64,000 nucleotides of DNA from Manduca sexta (taxonomy: Eukaryota; Arthropoda; Insecta; Lepidoptera; Sphingidae). Positions 1 to 13,159 of the stretch are shown here, one piece after another. The stretch is taken from contig NC_051142.1 in the NCBI RefSeq assembly GCF_014839805.1, forward strand, positions 16,028,589-16,092,588. The letters are read 5' to 3'. Under the pieces are notes generated by a model. It was not told where the DNA came from, searched no databases, and saw only the letters and a program-made list of their open reading frames with translations. Made by a program: the position numbers and the translations under genes. How positions within the stretch are numbered: position 1 is the stretch's first letter; every line of letters starts with the position of its first letter.

Positions 1-82
1 ATAATTTACGTCCAACGCCTGTCTAGTTTATTATTTGGACTTGCGAGTTCCTTCAACATTTCTTATTTAACTTTCATTGCAG

Positions 83-824
83 GTAAATTCATGAAATACA
101 CGGAGGTATACGGTCTCGAGGTCCCCACCATGCAAGCCGTCTACTACTATCTCTTCCAACTGACTCCCTCCAGGTTTATCTATATGTTGAACTGCTTCTT
201 CTTGCATTGGGTTCCAGCCTACATCATCGATGGTATTGCTATTCTAATCGGAAAGAAACCTATGTAAGTGTTGATTTTTACTATGATAAGGTGCATTATC
301 TGCCAACTCTTTAAGAATGCGAGCTCACTACACCACCAGCATTTGCGTTGACCGTCCGTAAAATTTTACAATTGTGTTTATTGTGGCTATTGAAATGTCT
401 TTTGTTTTGAAGTACATAACTACGACAATAATAGTTTGCTATTATATTAACAAATTAATACCCTTATTTCAGGCTAAGGAAGGCGTACACGAAAATAAGC
501 AAATTCTCAGATGTGATAGGATATTTTGCTACAAGAGAGTGGACATTTTACAATAATAACACGCAAGAGCTTTACAAAGAACTATGCCCCGCTGACAAGG
601 ATATATTCGACTTCGACATGGAAACTCTAGACTGGAGTAACTTCTGTTACAACTACATCAGGGGGATAAGGATCTATCTTCTCAAAGACCCAGTAGACAC
701 CATCCCAGATGGCATCCGCAAATATTATAAGTTAAAATACACCCATTATTTCTTCTGCTTCGTTCTTTTCTGTGTAGTTTCGAGGTTGATTTGGTCTATA
801 TTTAGTATGGTTTTAGGAGTTTAA
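83..824 (+). CDS. FAR-A: fatty acyl-CoA reductase, 3' part only (last two exons)
   Basis: The C-terminal 177 or so residues of a FAR, an enzyme that reduces fatty acyl-CoA to fatty alcohol with two NADPH, at the ER or peroxisome membrane in known members. Exons are 83-263 and 473-824 (stop TAA 822-824), joined at phase 2 (AT|G); the first exon enters at phase 1 after the acceptor at 81-82, so the NAD-binding half lies outside the window. Seen: a hydrophobic stretch reading FFLHWVPAYIIDG, then GKKPM, then the FAR C-terminal (Pfam Sterile) hallmarks YFATREWTF, DWSNFCYNYIRGIR and YLLKDP, and a hydrophobic tail ending FSMVLGV. Unlike FAR-B, C and D it has no intron before the tail; the frame runs straight through the expected junction. 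Poly(A)-like signals lie at 1350 (ATTAAA) and 1631 (AATAAA). It converges on FAR-B. Family assignment is secure; substrate is unknown. Confidence 0.9.
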
Positions 825-2733
825 GATTTTTCATGCCCAGAGATGAGGTGGAACAACAAATATACAAAACAAAGTCGATATTGCTTTTGCCAATTCATTA
901 TCAACTTTATAGATAGACTTCAATAAGTCGATAGTAGTCTGTCTACAAGACGCGAATATTTTGATAACTAACCAAATGTAGTATTGGCATGTATATGTAA
1001 GGTATTTTATTGCCTTTAGCAGCTATGCGTGGGTCTTAGTTGGCGGACTTCATCAGTTGCTATCAGGTAACCCATTTGCTCGTTTGCAAGACCCTAAAAT
1101 ATGTTTTTCTTTTAGAATCTCGTTTTTAAATTTAGAAAAACAAGGATTTTGTGCTCTAACGGCGCTAGGCTCATATATAGGTTTACGTTTTTAGAGATAT
1201 GAGCACGAGCTTAAGAGTGCCCGTCTTCTCTCTCATCCATTCTGGGCTTAGTTATAATTGTGTTAATAATATGTAAAGGTTGTACAAAGAATAGTGATGC
1301 TGTAATTTTATGTTAATTTGTAATCAATTATTTTGTAATGTACATAATGATTAAAATTATACTCGTGGACGTTATAGGTGGAGGATCTTGATGCTGAACA
1401 AAGTGAACACTTACTATATTCTATTTGACTGTTCAAGTTCTATAAAGTCTGTGAGCCCTTTAGAAACGGCTATATCTTTCTTTGTTAACAGACATTCCAG
1501 AAAAAATTTGCTCGCCAGGTTAAAAGAAACGCAACAATACTTCTGCATATGTCTTGAGGATTCTGAAAAAAAACACCTTCATAAAGCTTTTATTCGTGCC
1601 AACAGTTCGATTAAATTATAGTTTAATTTTAATAAACACGCAGTGCCCTCAAAAATTAGAATATTAAGTTAATTTCGTAAATTATGACCCCACACAGTTA
1701 CACTATTTAGTTTGAACCATTTTCAAGTGTATTTTCAATGTTGTAAGTCTGAGACGCATAAGTGTCAAAGGACAATGCCCAAAACCAGGCTAACTTTGCG
1801 TCAGTCATGCGTCTTAACCAAATATCCACGAAAAATCATCATTTTAATTATTACTTCATTTGTATTTATTTCAGTCATAAGCGAATGGGGGTTTAAAAGA
1901 TATGGAAAAAAAGTTGTTTAATTGTTGCAAATGAAACACCGGATAATGTACTGCCATTACGGCTAATTGATACCAATTCATAACAAATTCCCTTTTAAAT
2001 GGAATAAAAAAGTAATTATTAAGTACAATAAATATGCCCGTACTTGAATCTATAGTATATGTATTTAATATATTATTCATCTCAAATATATTGTCATAAA
2101 ATAATATATTTTACTTAATAATTATGACCAAACTCCAAATAGCTGGTAAAAAAAAGAGAAAATATTAATTGTTCCAAAAACAAACAAAAGGCGACTTGTA
2201 CTTGCATTGACAGAAATACAATAGTCAGCTAAAACATGTCTGGACTTTATTTTTAATTAATGAATATATGGGTACAGATTTTTATTACACTGGCAACTGA
2301 AATTAATGACATTTTGACACTTCAGATTTGTTTGAATGTTAAATCGTTAAAATATTTTATCTTACTCAAGATCGGAGTTTTTTCTTATGTATTTTAATGT
2401 TGAGTCGAAAAATCCTCTGTTAAAAAACAACGTGTATAATGTGCGTTTCGAATTTTGAGACGGAAGGCTTTTAGTAAGCAACACAATGTCGTCTAGAGCC
2501 TAGACCCAGGACAGTTAATCGAGACGGCATATCCCGGCGGTGTATTGACTGCACTTTTGCGGCGCCACAGCAACGACAAGTATATTCCTTGGACGAGCTG
2601 TCTAGTTTGTAAGTTATGTAGATTATTATTAACATACCCACAATGTGGGAAATATTTTGCCAAAGTTAAAAAAAACAGTTTAACAATAATCATAATCTGA
2701 ACATGTTTACTCAACTTCTACATTATATTTTAG
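825..2733. other. 3' UTR and intergenic DNA after FAR-A
   Basis: AT-rich DNA with candidate poly(A) signals (1350, 1631) that probably end the FAR-A transcript. The short open frames here (around 1388-1621, 1712-1921 and 1871-2080) show no recognisable motif. I see no further gene. Confidence 0.5.
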
Positions 2734-2812
2734 GTTTCAAGGCTGGAATGAGTTTATGCTGACTGCTGGAGGTCAGCTAATAGAGAAGTTCACAGACAAC
2801 AACATGACATGA
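2734..2812 (+). other. Possible alternative last exon of FAR-A (weak)
   Basis: A pyrimidine-rich acceptor (ending TTTTAG at 2733) is followed by an open stretch to TGA at 2810-2812, encoding about 25 residues including FQGWNEFMLTAGG. Entered at phase 2 from a cryptic GT at the position where the other FAR genes have their last intron (FAR-A codon AA|GTT near 729), it would replace the hydrophobic tail with a soluble one. The sequence resembles no FAR tail I know, so this may be chance. Confidence 0.15.
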
Positions 2813-5800
2813 CCCGACCGGCGCTGCAAGAAGTCATTCACTCACTTCAGGAGTATATATAAACGTGCTGCAGCTATATTAAATTCTTGTTTATTATATA
2901 AAAATTTTATTCTTCTTATTCTAAAAAATTTTGGGATGCCAAGAATATATACCTCTATTAAAAATATACATCTATATAAAAATATGCATCGGATTTCGTA
3001 TTTCTGGTTTTATTTTTCTTTCCCTATGATAATTAACTATTAGCCTAATAAGGCTGTGAAGTAAGTTCCTGGGCTCGATTTCCAGGCCAAGCAACATTTT
3101 ATTTCGGTATTTTTAACATGAGTTGCCTGGGATCGGAATCCTGCAAATGGTAGTGTTGGCGTCAGGCATAAGGCCGGTCATAAAAACTAAGCTGAATCTA
3201 TTCTACAATATGTGTTGACGCCATATTGGAGTGAGATAATGGTAGGTGGAAATAAGGATTAGGTAATCCATGTAATAGAATAAGTCGTAAGTCAGAAAAA
3301 CATATACACAAAAGATCATGTAACATAAATATGTTTCGTGAAAAAACTAATATTCCGCCATACTATGTTGAAGTTTTATTGGAGTTTCGTCTTATCAGAT
3401 ATGTTAGTACCTATCAGTTCTTATGAGGGCAATTGAAGTTAGGTGAAAAGACCGTCCACTAATCGCTTATAGCAATAACAAGTAGGTACTGCAATATTGA
3501 ACTTAATCATTATTGGAGTCCGAACTTAACCTCAAAATAACCGCGCTATAAAAAGTCTGATTACTCCGAACTCCCATCGAATATCTAATTGTTTTCAATT
3601 TGTATAAAAATTAGGATATATTCCCTATAGTTTTGTGAAGGTTTTGTACAGACGCAAGCGTAGCCCAACTCTCATACAAAAATGGGCATTCTCCTTTAGG
3701 GTCAGTAATGTCTATAAGAGATCTTAGTGCTTCAAATTTTTACCGCACGTGTAATTAAGTGTGTTAGGCGTTAGACGATACAAATTATATTTTTCGACTG
3801 CACTTATTGACCATTATATAAAGAGGCAATCTCAAGTTTGATTAGGATCTTAGTAGATAATTTATATTGAATTATATACCTAAGTTGTCATTACTAGCTT
3901 GTTGTTTCAATAACAAAATTAATCCGTCAAAATCAGTCGTATGCTATGACTTAAAATTTCATTTGATATGTTGTTTTCTTTTTATTAAATAGGATGACCT
4001 TAAGATGCCGAGTTTAATTTGATAGCGTCTCAGCTGATTTCGCACATCAGATCGCCCTGAGTAATTATATTCAATATGGCCCTGAGTATTGGTTAATTGG
4101 CTATTTTTGTAATAATAATTAAAATTACTTTTGTCTTTATTTAATTATTATAGAAAACTTTATTTTTATATTAGACAAGCTATAAACTTCGGACTCGTCC
4201 ACGTCAGTGAGTTTCGGGATAAAAAGTAGTCTATGTCCTTCCCAGGGTCTCAAACTATTCGAATACCAAATATAATCGAAATCTCTTAGACTTTTTAAAG
4301 TTTATCGTGATCAGACAGACGCCGTGACTTTGTTTTTAATATGTAAGATTTCTTATGTTCTTACACATCATTTAGTGCATAAAAAGGTACTCAAATTTTC
4401 TGTTGGTATAAAAATATTTTTAAATATGCAACAAAATAGTCAATTATCAACTCTAATGTTAACAATTTACCATATTTATATGTTTGATTTATACGTATTG
4501 ATAAGGTTTATGGGTGGTATATGTTCGGATTAACTCGTGTAATAGTCTACCAAGGTGCTCTTTCTCACCGAATTTTATTCCATATATCATTTTTATAAAG
4601 TCATTTTATCATATCTTCTAGATTCATTCGACGAAAAAAAATTTTTTTTTCGTATATGAAATTTATATATTTTTAAAAGTGTTTGGGTTTATCCGAATAT
4701 AATTGTAAATGTTATTAAATAAGCAACGGATTGCTCATCTTTACGTTAAGTTATAACTTAAGTTATTATAAATGTATGAAAGTGATATAGATGCCATTTA
4801 AGGAGTTTTTGGAAATATATTTTTTTTGGTATGTGTTTTTTTTTATTAAAGTTATTAAGATGTAAAGTTGTTCCTTTGTTTATTCAAAATGCCAAAGGTT
4901 GTTGATATTTGCAGCTTGATTCTAAGTTAAAATAAATTATTAATTAGGAAATTAGTTAACGTTGTTCTAGTTACTATTACTGACAGTTTCAGACCAGTGT
5001 AGTGTTTCGCGGCAAGTGTTTCTGCGTGAGCGCAGATCCGTAAATATGGCTATCGAACTATATTGGCTAAATAAAACTCCAAAATACAAAATATATATTT
5101 ATTAATAAACAAATACATATTCTTTGGTTTAACATAACATTTGAAGTAAAATCTCACCGTGGTTAATAAGATGGCGCCACCTTGAAATAAAAATCGCACT
5201 TCGACGATAAAAGAGATCGACAAAGATTTTATTTCACTTTAGCACGTGGAGAAATAAAGCTGCGTACAAAACCAAGAAGAGAAAACAAAAAAAACCTAAC
5301 AGGACGAGTAGGTTTTACGTATGAAATAAGGTCGACATTTTTAATTTACCAGAATTCAGGTGTTGCATAAAGATGGTCTTTAAATTGGCGTTTTATAGTG
5401 ATTACAGCTGTCATTTAAAGACATATGAACACAGGAATTGAGCATTTCCTCCTTTTTTGGAAGTCGGTTAAAAATTAAGCGAACTATTAAAATTTATGAA
5501 GTGTCAATTTACCCATCATATTATGGTTCGCGATGCAACGAAATCTGGTACACTTTATTATAGAGAAAAGAACAGAGTATAGGAAGCAGTTATGTTAGAA
5601 GATGATATTTGGATATTCTTAGAGAATATTATTATTACTATGGAGTATATTATGAACAGGGAGATAATTATTCTTTTTGGGAATCGGTAATAATACCTTA
5701 AAGATTCTATCCTGGATCCTAAACCATAACCCGACAGATTCCCTAGTTATTTATGAAAGAATGTCGAAATTAATATTCATTTGACTAGTAAAATCAGTAA

Positions 5801-6383
5801 TATTATAATATTACAGTTCCATTGTCAAGTAAGATTTATGTAATATAAATCCTGTATCATTATATGTTACGGCTTGCTATTGTTAATATAGATGATGACC
5901 GAATTATCATCTAAAATGTATGCATAATGTTAGTCTTTAAAATAATTAGTAAAAGACCGTGAATTTACATTCACCATGAATTTGATTACTAAACAACATC
6001 ACAATTCAATCTACCGAAGTCCACAAATGATTTACCAAGAATAGGACCAAAGATTGTTTTGTAAATGTTTTTACAAAATTTAATATTATAACATAATATC
6101 AACTGTACATCAATTATCATCATCTATTTCGATTATATTTACATCAGTTAATTGTCATCAGGAGAAAATCATACTCTTAAAATTACAATATCTACTTGAT
6201 TTTATTCTCTTAAACTAACTTACACTACAATAGCTACATCATAATTACATTTGAAATTAGCCAAACCTTCCACTGTTGGACTTCCACACACCAGAACCAA
6301 AGCGGTGGTAACATCAATTCATTACATCTTTATTTTGACATTACTTTCTAAATGTCCAACAGTAGCTATATCTAACAGTGGGG
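2813..6383. other. Intergenic DNA between the convergent FAR-A and FAR-B
   Basis: No coding sequence recognised. A tRNA-like box B (GGCTCGATTTCC, about 3071-3082) hints at a SINE remnant. About 4195-4320 resembles the conserved 3' tail of lepidopteran LINEs (AGTAGTCTATGTCCTTCCC). The AATAAA of FAR-B lies on the minus strand at 6329-6334, about 50 bases past its stop codon. Confidence 0.4.
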
Positions 6384-9300
6384 TTAGTGGACTACAGAGA
6401 AGAACATCCTCATGTAGTAGAAGAAGAAGTAAGCGCAGAGCATCACCACCGTGATCTGTACCGCCTTGTCGAGGTAGTACAACCTGTGGAAGAATTATAT
6501 ACTCAAAAAATTATCAGACATTAGGCGATAAATAGTGCCATTTACTGCCGTTTTCAATAAACAATCTCAATCGCTTTTTTGATCTATCTCAAAAATGGAT
6601 CAATCAGAACTAAGTACGTCGTGTTAACTTCAAGAAGGCTACAAGTAATTTAAAGGTTGTACTGTATAACTCTATTTTAAAAAATGTGTTTTATAATCAG
6701 TTTTATGTGACTAATCAAGAGAAAAAAACGTTTTTTTTGACAGGCTTACAAATGAGTTATTTTGATTGGTTAATTCTCGGAATCAAATTGAAGAATAAGA
6801 TTGCGATCGTTTATAGAAAACGGCTGTTGGTAGCATAACTTTGTAGCTGCCGCCAAGCAGCGGTGGAGTTCTGCCAATAGAACAGTATGAGATTTGACAG
6901 AACATGCTCAGCTTTTTTTTATCCCTTCAAAGACATAGCCTCGATTCAACGCAGGCTTGTAACTAGATAGAATAGTTGGGTGCACATAGGTTGAGTTGGG
7001 TTGTATTAAGATTTGGGTTCATATTATTTCTTTTAAATGCAATGTAGTTGAAAAGATGTAAACTTACTGTGTTTGCAGTCTTCTCGCCTGCGGAAGAGTG
7101 GAGGGATCTTCCTTACAACAGTACTCGCGAGCACCTTTTATGTAGTTCTTGATGTACGTACTCCAATTCACGTCCTGTCAAAAAGTATCACCGACATATA
7201 AAATTAGTGTCAAATTAAATGTCTTCTTCCCTATTAGGCAGAATGAGACTTAACATCTAATGTATGAGATTTGACGAAAAAAAACAATGTTCTCTCAAAT
7301 GCGAGTCCGCTTGGGTAGGTACCACCGAAATGTCTATTTCTGCCACCAAGCAGCAGTGCGTAGTCACTGTTGTATTCAGATTTGAAGGATATTGTAGCCA
7401 GTGTAACTACTGGACATAATAACAACTTAACATCTTATACCTCAGCATGGCGAGTGCAGTAGAATACAAAACAATACTTTGTAATTCAAGGTGTTGGATG
7501 GTGTTTTTACTGTTTATGGGCGGTCGTATCGCTTACCATCAGGCAAACGGCAAGCTCGTGTCGTCATTGACAGCAATAAAAAAATATATATTGAAGTTCA
7601 TAATCAGTGTGAATGTATGAGACAAGTTTCATACCCTGATGGTCGTCATCAGAATTATACCATCGTACCTAACTGAACGTATAACAGATAATCTCAAACT
7701 AAGACTCTTCCAAATATATATTAGATTTGTTGTTGTTATTTTTTGTCTACATTTCACCTGGCTTTAAATTTGAAGAATTCAGAAGACACTTACGTGTATG
7801 TCTGTGTAAAACATCTCGTTCTCTTCTTTAGAGATGTTATTTCGAAGTGCCAAGAAGTTATCGTTTTTAAAATACCATTCCTTGGTAGTATAATATTGCA
7901 GCACTTCCAGACCGTAGTTGATTCGTTTTTGCATCTTTACCATACTGTAAAAATATAAAGAATTAATTGTAATAGCATTAAAATTTTGGATAATTCATAT
8001 ATTTTTGTAATGCAAGACATTAAAAATATCATTCGCTCTAAAAATTTTAAGATTATCTTCTGGTTCACGTAAGTTTTCCAATTTGTATTATTTTCTAGTA
8101 GACTAAACAATTTTCAATTACCGTCATACCATAAATATCTTATTGCAAATACTTACAAAGTCTTTTTGCCCATGAGGAACAGCAGTATGTCTACGAAGTA
8201 CGCGGGGAGTAGATGTGTGAAGAACAGTGCTATTTGGTGCTGGACCCATGAAGTTTTAGGAGAGCCGCCGGGATACCATAAGCAAACAGAGAATGGGTAC
8301 TCTTGGACGTGAAGACGACCTAAATGATATAGACAATATTGTTAATCTTTAATGGTTTATAAATAAGAACTATCAAAGACGTATCAACGAAATATTAGGT
8401 ACTAACATTTATTGCAAAGTGTCTTTTAGAAGCAACACTTGCATACTGCTATTTAGACGATAGTCGTTTTTAATAAACGATCCCAATTTCAATCTTCAAT
8501 CCTATTCCGAGAATGAACCAATCAAAATAACTCATTTGTAAACATGTCGAAAAATTTGTTCTGATTGGTAATTTTTTGAGATAGATCGAAAAAAGCGATT
8601 GGGATCGTTTATTGAAAACGGCAGATAGTCGAAGTTATAGAAGTCATGCTTAGAGATTGACTATAAATTTAAGATGGTATCACAGAAATCCTGACCTACC
8701 GTCTTTAATTTAATCGGTACTACTATCTAACTAAAAATTACTTACCCATATCCAAGGCTTCTCCCCACGTTATAGGATTTATTCCAGATTGTGTGATATT
8801 ACAAATACGAACTTCTTTAGGTCTGAAAGAATAACAGTCTTTGTTATTTTCGGATATTTACGTTATATTTATGATGGAGTAATTACTATAAAAGAATGCT
8901 CAGAATAAAATTCACATGGCATTCTTTTCTAGAAAACAAAAGCACTACTATCCGTAAACAACTTCTAATTAGTGTTTTGTTCTAAATCTAAATACACTGG
9001 ACCTACGATAGCCGCTTTGCGCTTTAATAATCGCTTTATAATATGTGTTAGGGACTCACTTGTCCATTCCAGTGGTATACGCTAAAATAACACACGCGTT
9101 AACAGCCATGTCTACCGGCACCACGTCAGCTAGCAGGGCATCGTTGCAGTGCATTGTGCGAATTACACCTGAAATACAAATTTAATATAGCGCCATCTAT
9201 TCATCGATAATCCAAACGAATTTTCGAATTTTGAGAAACATCTACTTTTTAATTTGCTATTTACATTGACGTATATTCTATGGACACGAACGTCCATATA

Positions 9301-11897
9301 AATCATTTGTGCAAAATCTGGAGTTAGATCTAATGTTCGCTGTAGCGTTAAACCATCAATCGCTGTCTACCCAAACTTTTTAATCATGTATTGCTAAAGC
9401 GCTTTAAATAGAGTATAAGTAAAATGGCTACCAATACTGGATTGCAGTACAATTCAATTGAACGCAGTGAGTGTTCGGAACGCCAGATCTAATACGTACT
9501 ACTTATATGTCGATGTCTATATAGCATCGTATATATTTATAGTATTTTAAAATTCCCCAGAAAAAAAAAAATTCTTGACCACCCAAACTTAACAATTCCA
9601 GCACAGCTGTAGATAACATTATTTTAATTATAAGTGAACATTAATTGGTTTAAGACTAATATTAATAGGAACATACCTTTACCAGCCCCAACAAGTAATC
9701 CTGTAGGTCCATTTAAATTGTCAACCCATCCGGGAATCGGCTCCTTGTGTGCCGCGGTCACTGTAATAAAAAGAATATAAACATGAATAGGGATAATTTT
9801 ATAAAAAATAATTATTCGATAAAACATTCTACGCAGAATCGATTCAAATTGGTATATCTAGGAAGGACGGACATCCTCGGTCTTTGGTAATTTCACTATC
9901 ACATCCCTAGAGATAAAGACCATTTTTTTCTAATTATACTCTTATTAACTATACTCACCGATAGAGGGTCGTGCAATGCATATGGGGAACTTCCCAGCGT
10001 GCTGCGATACCAAATCTTCCGTCAGAGACTTGGTGTAAGCGTATGTATTTGGCTGCGGGTCGATCAGTCTGAAATAAAATGGTAAGTCATTTGAAATGGG
10101 GAATAATCATAATATTTTAAAATCATTATATCTCTTTATCCAGAATCAAAATTCTAAAGCAACCACGAATTTTACCGTTATAAAATAATACACTTATTAG
10201 TAATATATAAAATCATTAACTTTACTGGTGGTGGGATATATTTTATATCCACCCGAATAGCGACCAACGTACAAAAGTTGAACCAGCCATAGTGGCCCAC
10301 GTAAGTGCATCACAATCCGGGATCAGCCTGTGTATATCCAGTTCCAACAGGTTGGCGTTACTGTGTCGACTGCAGAGAGGTAATCACCTCTCGTCAGTCG
10401 ACATTCTATTGGACCCCATTCCACTCACCATAAAGCAAATTGCCAGGTTTATGCTTAAAGTACTTACTTGGGCTGCATGTGTTTGAGTAGTTCATCGTCC
10501 ATCCAGCTGGCGCAGTGCATAATGTGCTCCGGGCGGTGCTTGGACGGGTACAGTTTCTCTTCCAGGAGGTCGAGTTCGCAGCGGCAGTAGGAGGTCGATA
10601 CGTGAATGAAAGCCTAAGGAGATAAATAGGATTTAAAAAGACAGAAATAAAATCTGGTCACGCATATTATACACACACTATCACCTTTTATTCTAAGATG
10701 AGACGCAACTACTGCGCTCATTTTTTGCCGTATATATTCAGTCCTAGGGGGCAAGGCTATCGGCATATCGAGTACAAATTTTAGACTTCGGGCTGATACT
10801 GGACAGAAAAGACTTATAACCTTTGCCCATGCAAAATGAAAGCAATACAACTATGCCACCGAGGAACTCGTGCATAATTATTTCACATAAAAAAAATCGG
10901 TTTCTTGTTTCGTGAATATTAACTACGACAGACTTTTGTTATAATAAAAAAATATTTACCTCCAGATTTTTAACTCCTTCAGCCAATTCCAGAACTTTCT
11001 TTGTGCCGACTGTGTTCATATTAACAGCATCTCGGATGAACATATCGAATCTGAAAACAATTTTAAATTGTGCTAATTAATTTATACTTTATGATCGCCA
11101 CAATATCTCTGGAAGATAACAAAGGATGTTTCAGTATTTGCAATCCTTATTATTCCATGTTGTGATATCGATCTTAGTACTATATTGCTGTCCAAAACTG
11201 GACTGGTATAATTCTGATGATCTGTCAAAGAATATCATGCTAACCATCAATTTCAGTAACATAATAAAAAAAAAAAAGTTACCTCACACAGGCAGCGCAG
11301 TGGAAGATTATCTGGCATTCATTGTGGAGGAGTTCTCTATCAGATGCAGATATACCTAGATCCTCTGCCAGGATATCTCCCGGGATCACTTGTAGCTTCT
11401 CCAGACGTTTGGGGCATTCTTTGTGTATTCTGTCAAATACCTAAAAAGAAATGGTAAAAACACAATTTGCAGAAGTTTTATTATAACTCATTTCTTCTCA
11501 TTTAAATGTAGATATGGCTTGTTTTTTATACGAGACTAAATGTTCCTCTCCTAATAAATTAAAAATTTTCCCATCTTAAAAAACTCGAGTTTGTAATATG
11601 TTTATTTTTACACGTTTTAAATTCATTATTATAACAACGCCATCTATCACACAGTTTTTAAAATTCTATTTAAAGTCCATAACGCCAGATGGCACTTACC
11701 TTAACATTAAGGAATTCGTCGAGCCTCTCTTTGCTGTTATGTCCTTTTTTCGGTCTCATGAGAAGGTAGATCTTCTTCAGGTCTGGGCAGCATCGGAGGA
11801 GCTTCTCCACGAGCACCTTGCCCATGAACCCAGTGGCGCCGGTGATGAATATGGACTTGTTCGCGTAGTACTCCACTACGCTTAGCGACCGCGTCAT
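6384..11897 (-). CDS. FAR-B: fatty acyl-CoA reductase, complete, 497 aa, 12 coding exons
   Basis: Coding exons in order of translation: 11897-11700, 11440-11283, 11050-10960, 10613-10468, 10068-9959, 9760-9677, 9168-9060, 8822-8746, 8319-8157, 7944-7794, 7174-7068, 6483-6384. All introns are GT-AG and all phases agree (1494 nt including stop). The start ATG lies 14 bases after an acceptor (TTTTTTCAACAG), so a leader exon is upstream. Residues 19-26 are TGATGFMG (NAD(P)H binding, Pfam NAD_binding_4), 153-158 HVSTSY, and 207-211 YAYTK (catalytic YxxxK); [13 protein letters not shown] is near 250. The Sterile (FAR_C) domain spans about 360-460 with YYTTKEWYF and a hydrophobic segment before it. 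A membrane-type tail follows from 466. Length is usual for the family. Reaction: acyl-CoA plus 2 NADPH to fatty alcohol, CoA and 2 NADP+. Introns carry two M1 MITEs, R3, R4 and a SINE. It looks closer to FAR-D than to FAR-C. Substrate is unknown. Confidence 0.95.
6549..6828. repeat. M1 MITE copy 1, in the last intron of FAR-B
   Basis: About 280 bp flanked by terminal inverted repeats: left GCCGTTTTCAATAAACAATC, right GATCGTTTATAGAAAACGGC. There is no coding capacity, so it is a non-autonomous DNA element. Sub-terminal parts (GATCTATCTCAAAAA and GATTGGTTAATTCTCGGAAT) recur in the other two copies. Confidence 0.75.
7280..7560 (-). repeat. Interspersed repeat R3, in a FAR-B intron
   Basis: Reverse copy of a family marked by GCTTGGCGGCAGAAATAGAC and by GACCGCCCATAAACAGTAGA, read on the minus strand. 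Seven copies were found in the window, in both orientations. The class is unknown; it behaves as a short non-autonomous element. Boundaries are approximate. Confidence 0.65.
8464..8624. repeat. M1 MITE copy 2, in a FAR-B intron
   Basis: A shorter M1 copy of about 160 bp with matching ends, TTTTTAATAAACGATCCCAAT and ATTGGGATCGTTTATTGAAA, in the intron between the exons at 8746-8822 and 8157-8319. It is the second M1 insertion in this gene. Confidence 0.75.
10224..10433 (+). repeat. Interspersed repeat R4, in a FAR-B intron
   Basis: A family marked by GGTGGGATATATTTTATATC at one end and GTCGACATTCTATTGGACCC near the other. Other copies are at 31324 (same direction) and 35550, 39643 and 60248 (reversed). 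There is no ORF and the class is unknown. This copy ends about 35 bases from the exon at 10468. Confidence 0.65.
10684..10862 (-). mobile_element. SINE B (tRNA-derived), degraded, in a FAR-B intron
   Basis: Degraded minus-strand copy of the family whose tRNA-like head reads TGCCTCGGTGG. The tail shows the family block TTCGGGCTGATACTGGACAG. It lies between the FAR-B exons at 10468-10613 and 10960-11050. Confidence 0.55.
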
Positions 11898-13159
11898 CTT
11901 AACTTATTGAGCTGTTGAAAAAAATATAAATTAACATGGCGAATAACGAGTAATTTATACCTGTAGCTCTACTTAAAGACTGGTTCTGTGTACCTATACC
12001 TAATATATGTTAATCTGCCTACCCTACCACAGAGAGTAGGTTTAATACGTCGCAGCACTTTAGCAAGCAACATCATTTTTCTAGGACCGATTATTTGAGT
12101 TGGTTTTCATAATTGCCTGCCAGCAACTAATCATGGCTGTGCGTGCAATAAAAAATCTCATACAAGATACTCAAACCCTGAACTTCTGTGCAAACACGCC
12201 ACCAAAAGAATGAGGCAATAATTTTATAAAAATTGGGGACGAATTCTTAAAAGCAATGCAAGGTCATCTAGTAAGAAAGGGTTCTTGTACAGAGCCAAAT
12301 TTAACTTTCATGGTTAGGTCAGGTCATTAACTTATGCCTAAATATTGATATTTTTATGTGCACTCGTATTAAATTGAAACAGTGTGTGCATGCTATACTT
12401 CTCCGAAATTGACGAGTCTATCTAGATCAATGGTTCCTAATCTTTTCAATATTGTTACTGTGATCTATGTGGAAAGTAATTTTATTCCGCCATCAAAATG
12501 CTATCAAAATAAACAGTACAAGCAAATACAAATATCTTTATTAATCATAAATTGCACAACAGCCTTATAATGTTAACGTCAACTGTGTAACTTTTTTTTT
12601 ATTTTACGATCCTATAATTAGGTTCTGTGTTACCCCCGTGAAATAGGTAATTTATCCCCGCGAAATTAATTACCCCCACGTTAAGGACCCAGGATCTAGA
12701 CGGAGTCGTGGACCTATATGGGAGACTTCAAGTTAAAATATTTGTGAAAAATACGTATGTTGTCTCCGATAGGAATAGTTAATCAACTCGATGCTGTCAC
12801 ATTACGAGAGACCAGTTCGTTTAGAATCAATTTTCTAAGTTAAAAGGGGTTTTTCACACAGGCGGAGTTGAAGGCAAAGGCTGGTATTATATTACTAAGC
12901 CCAAATGGCATCCTAAGGCCGGTAATGAGACTAAATTAAAATTCCAACCACGTAGCGCCATTATCATTGCTTTAATGAGCTCTTAAATGTATTGTGTAAC
13001 AGTTAATTACTTTTATTTGGGTGGAATTATTATGAGTTGCTATTTTAATAATCATCAAGGTTTAGGCCGCTTTACCGTGAAAGTTGGGGCGATTACTTCA
13101 TCATATAGATGTTCGTGCCTTCTCCAAAGACCGTGAAATAGTTACTAAAATGTTACTAC

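Noticed and set aside
11598..11885. 95-residue plus-strand frame
   Set aside because: Antisense shadow of the first coding exon of FAR-B.
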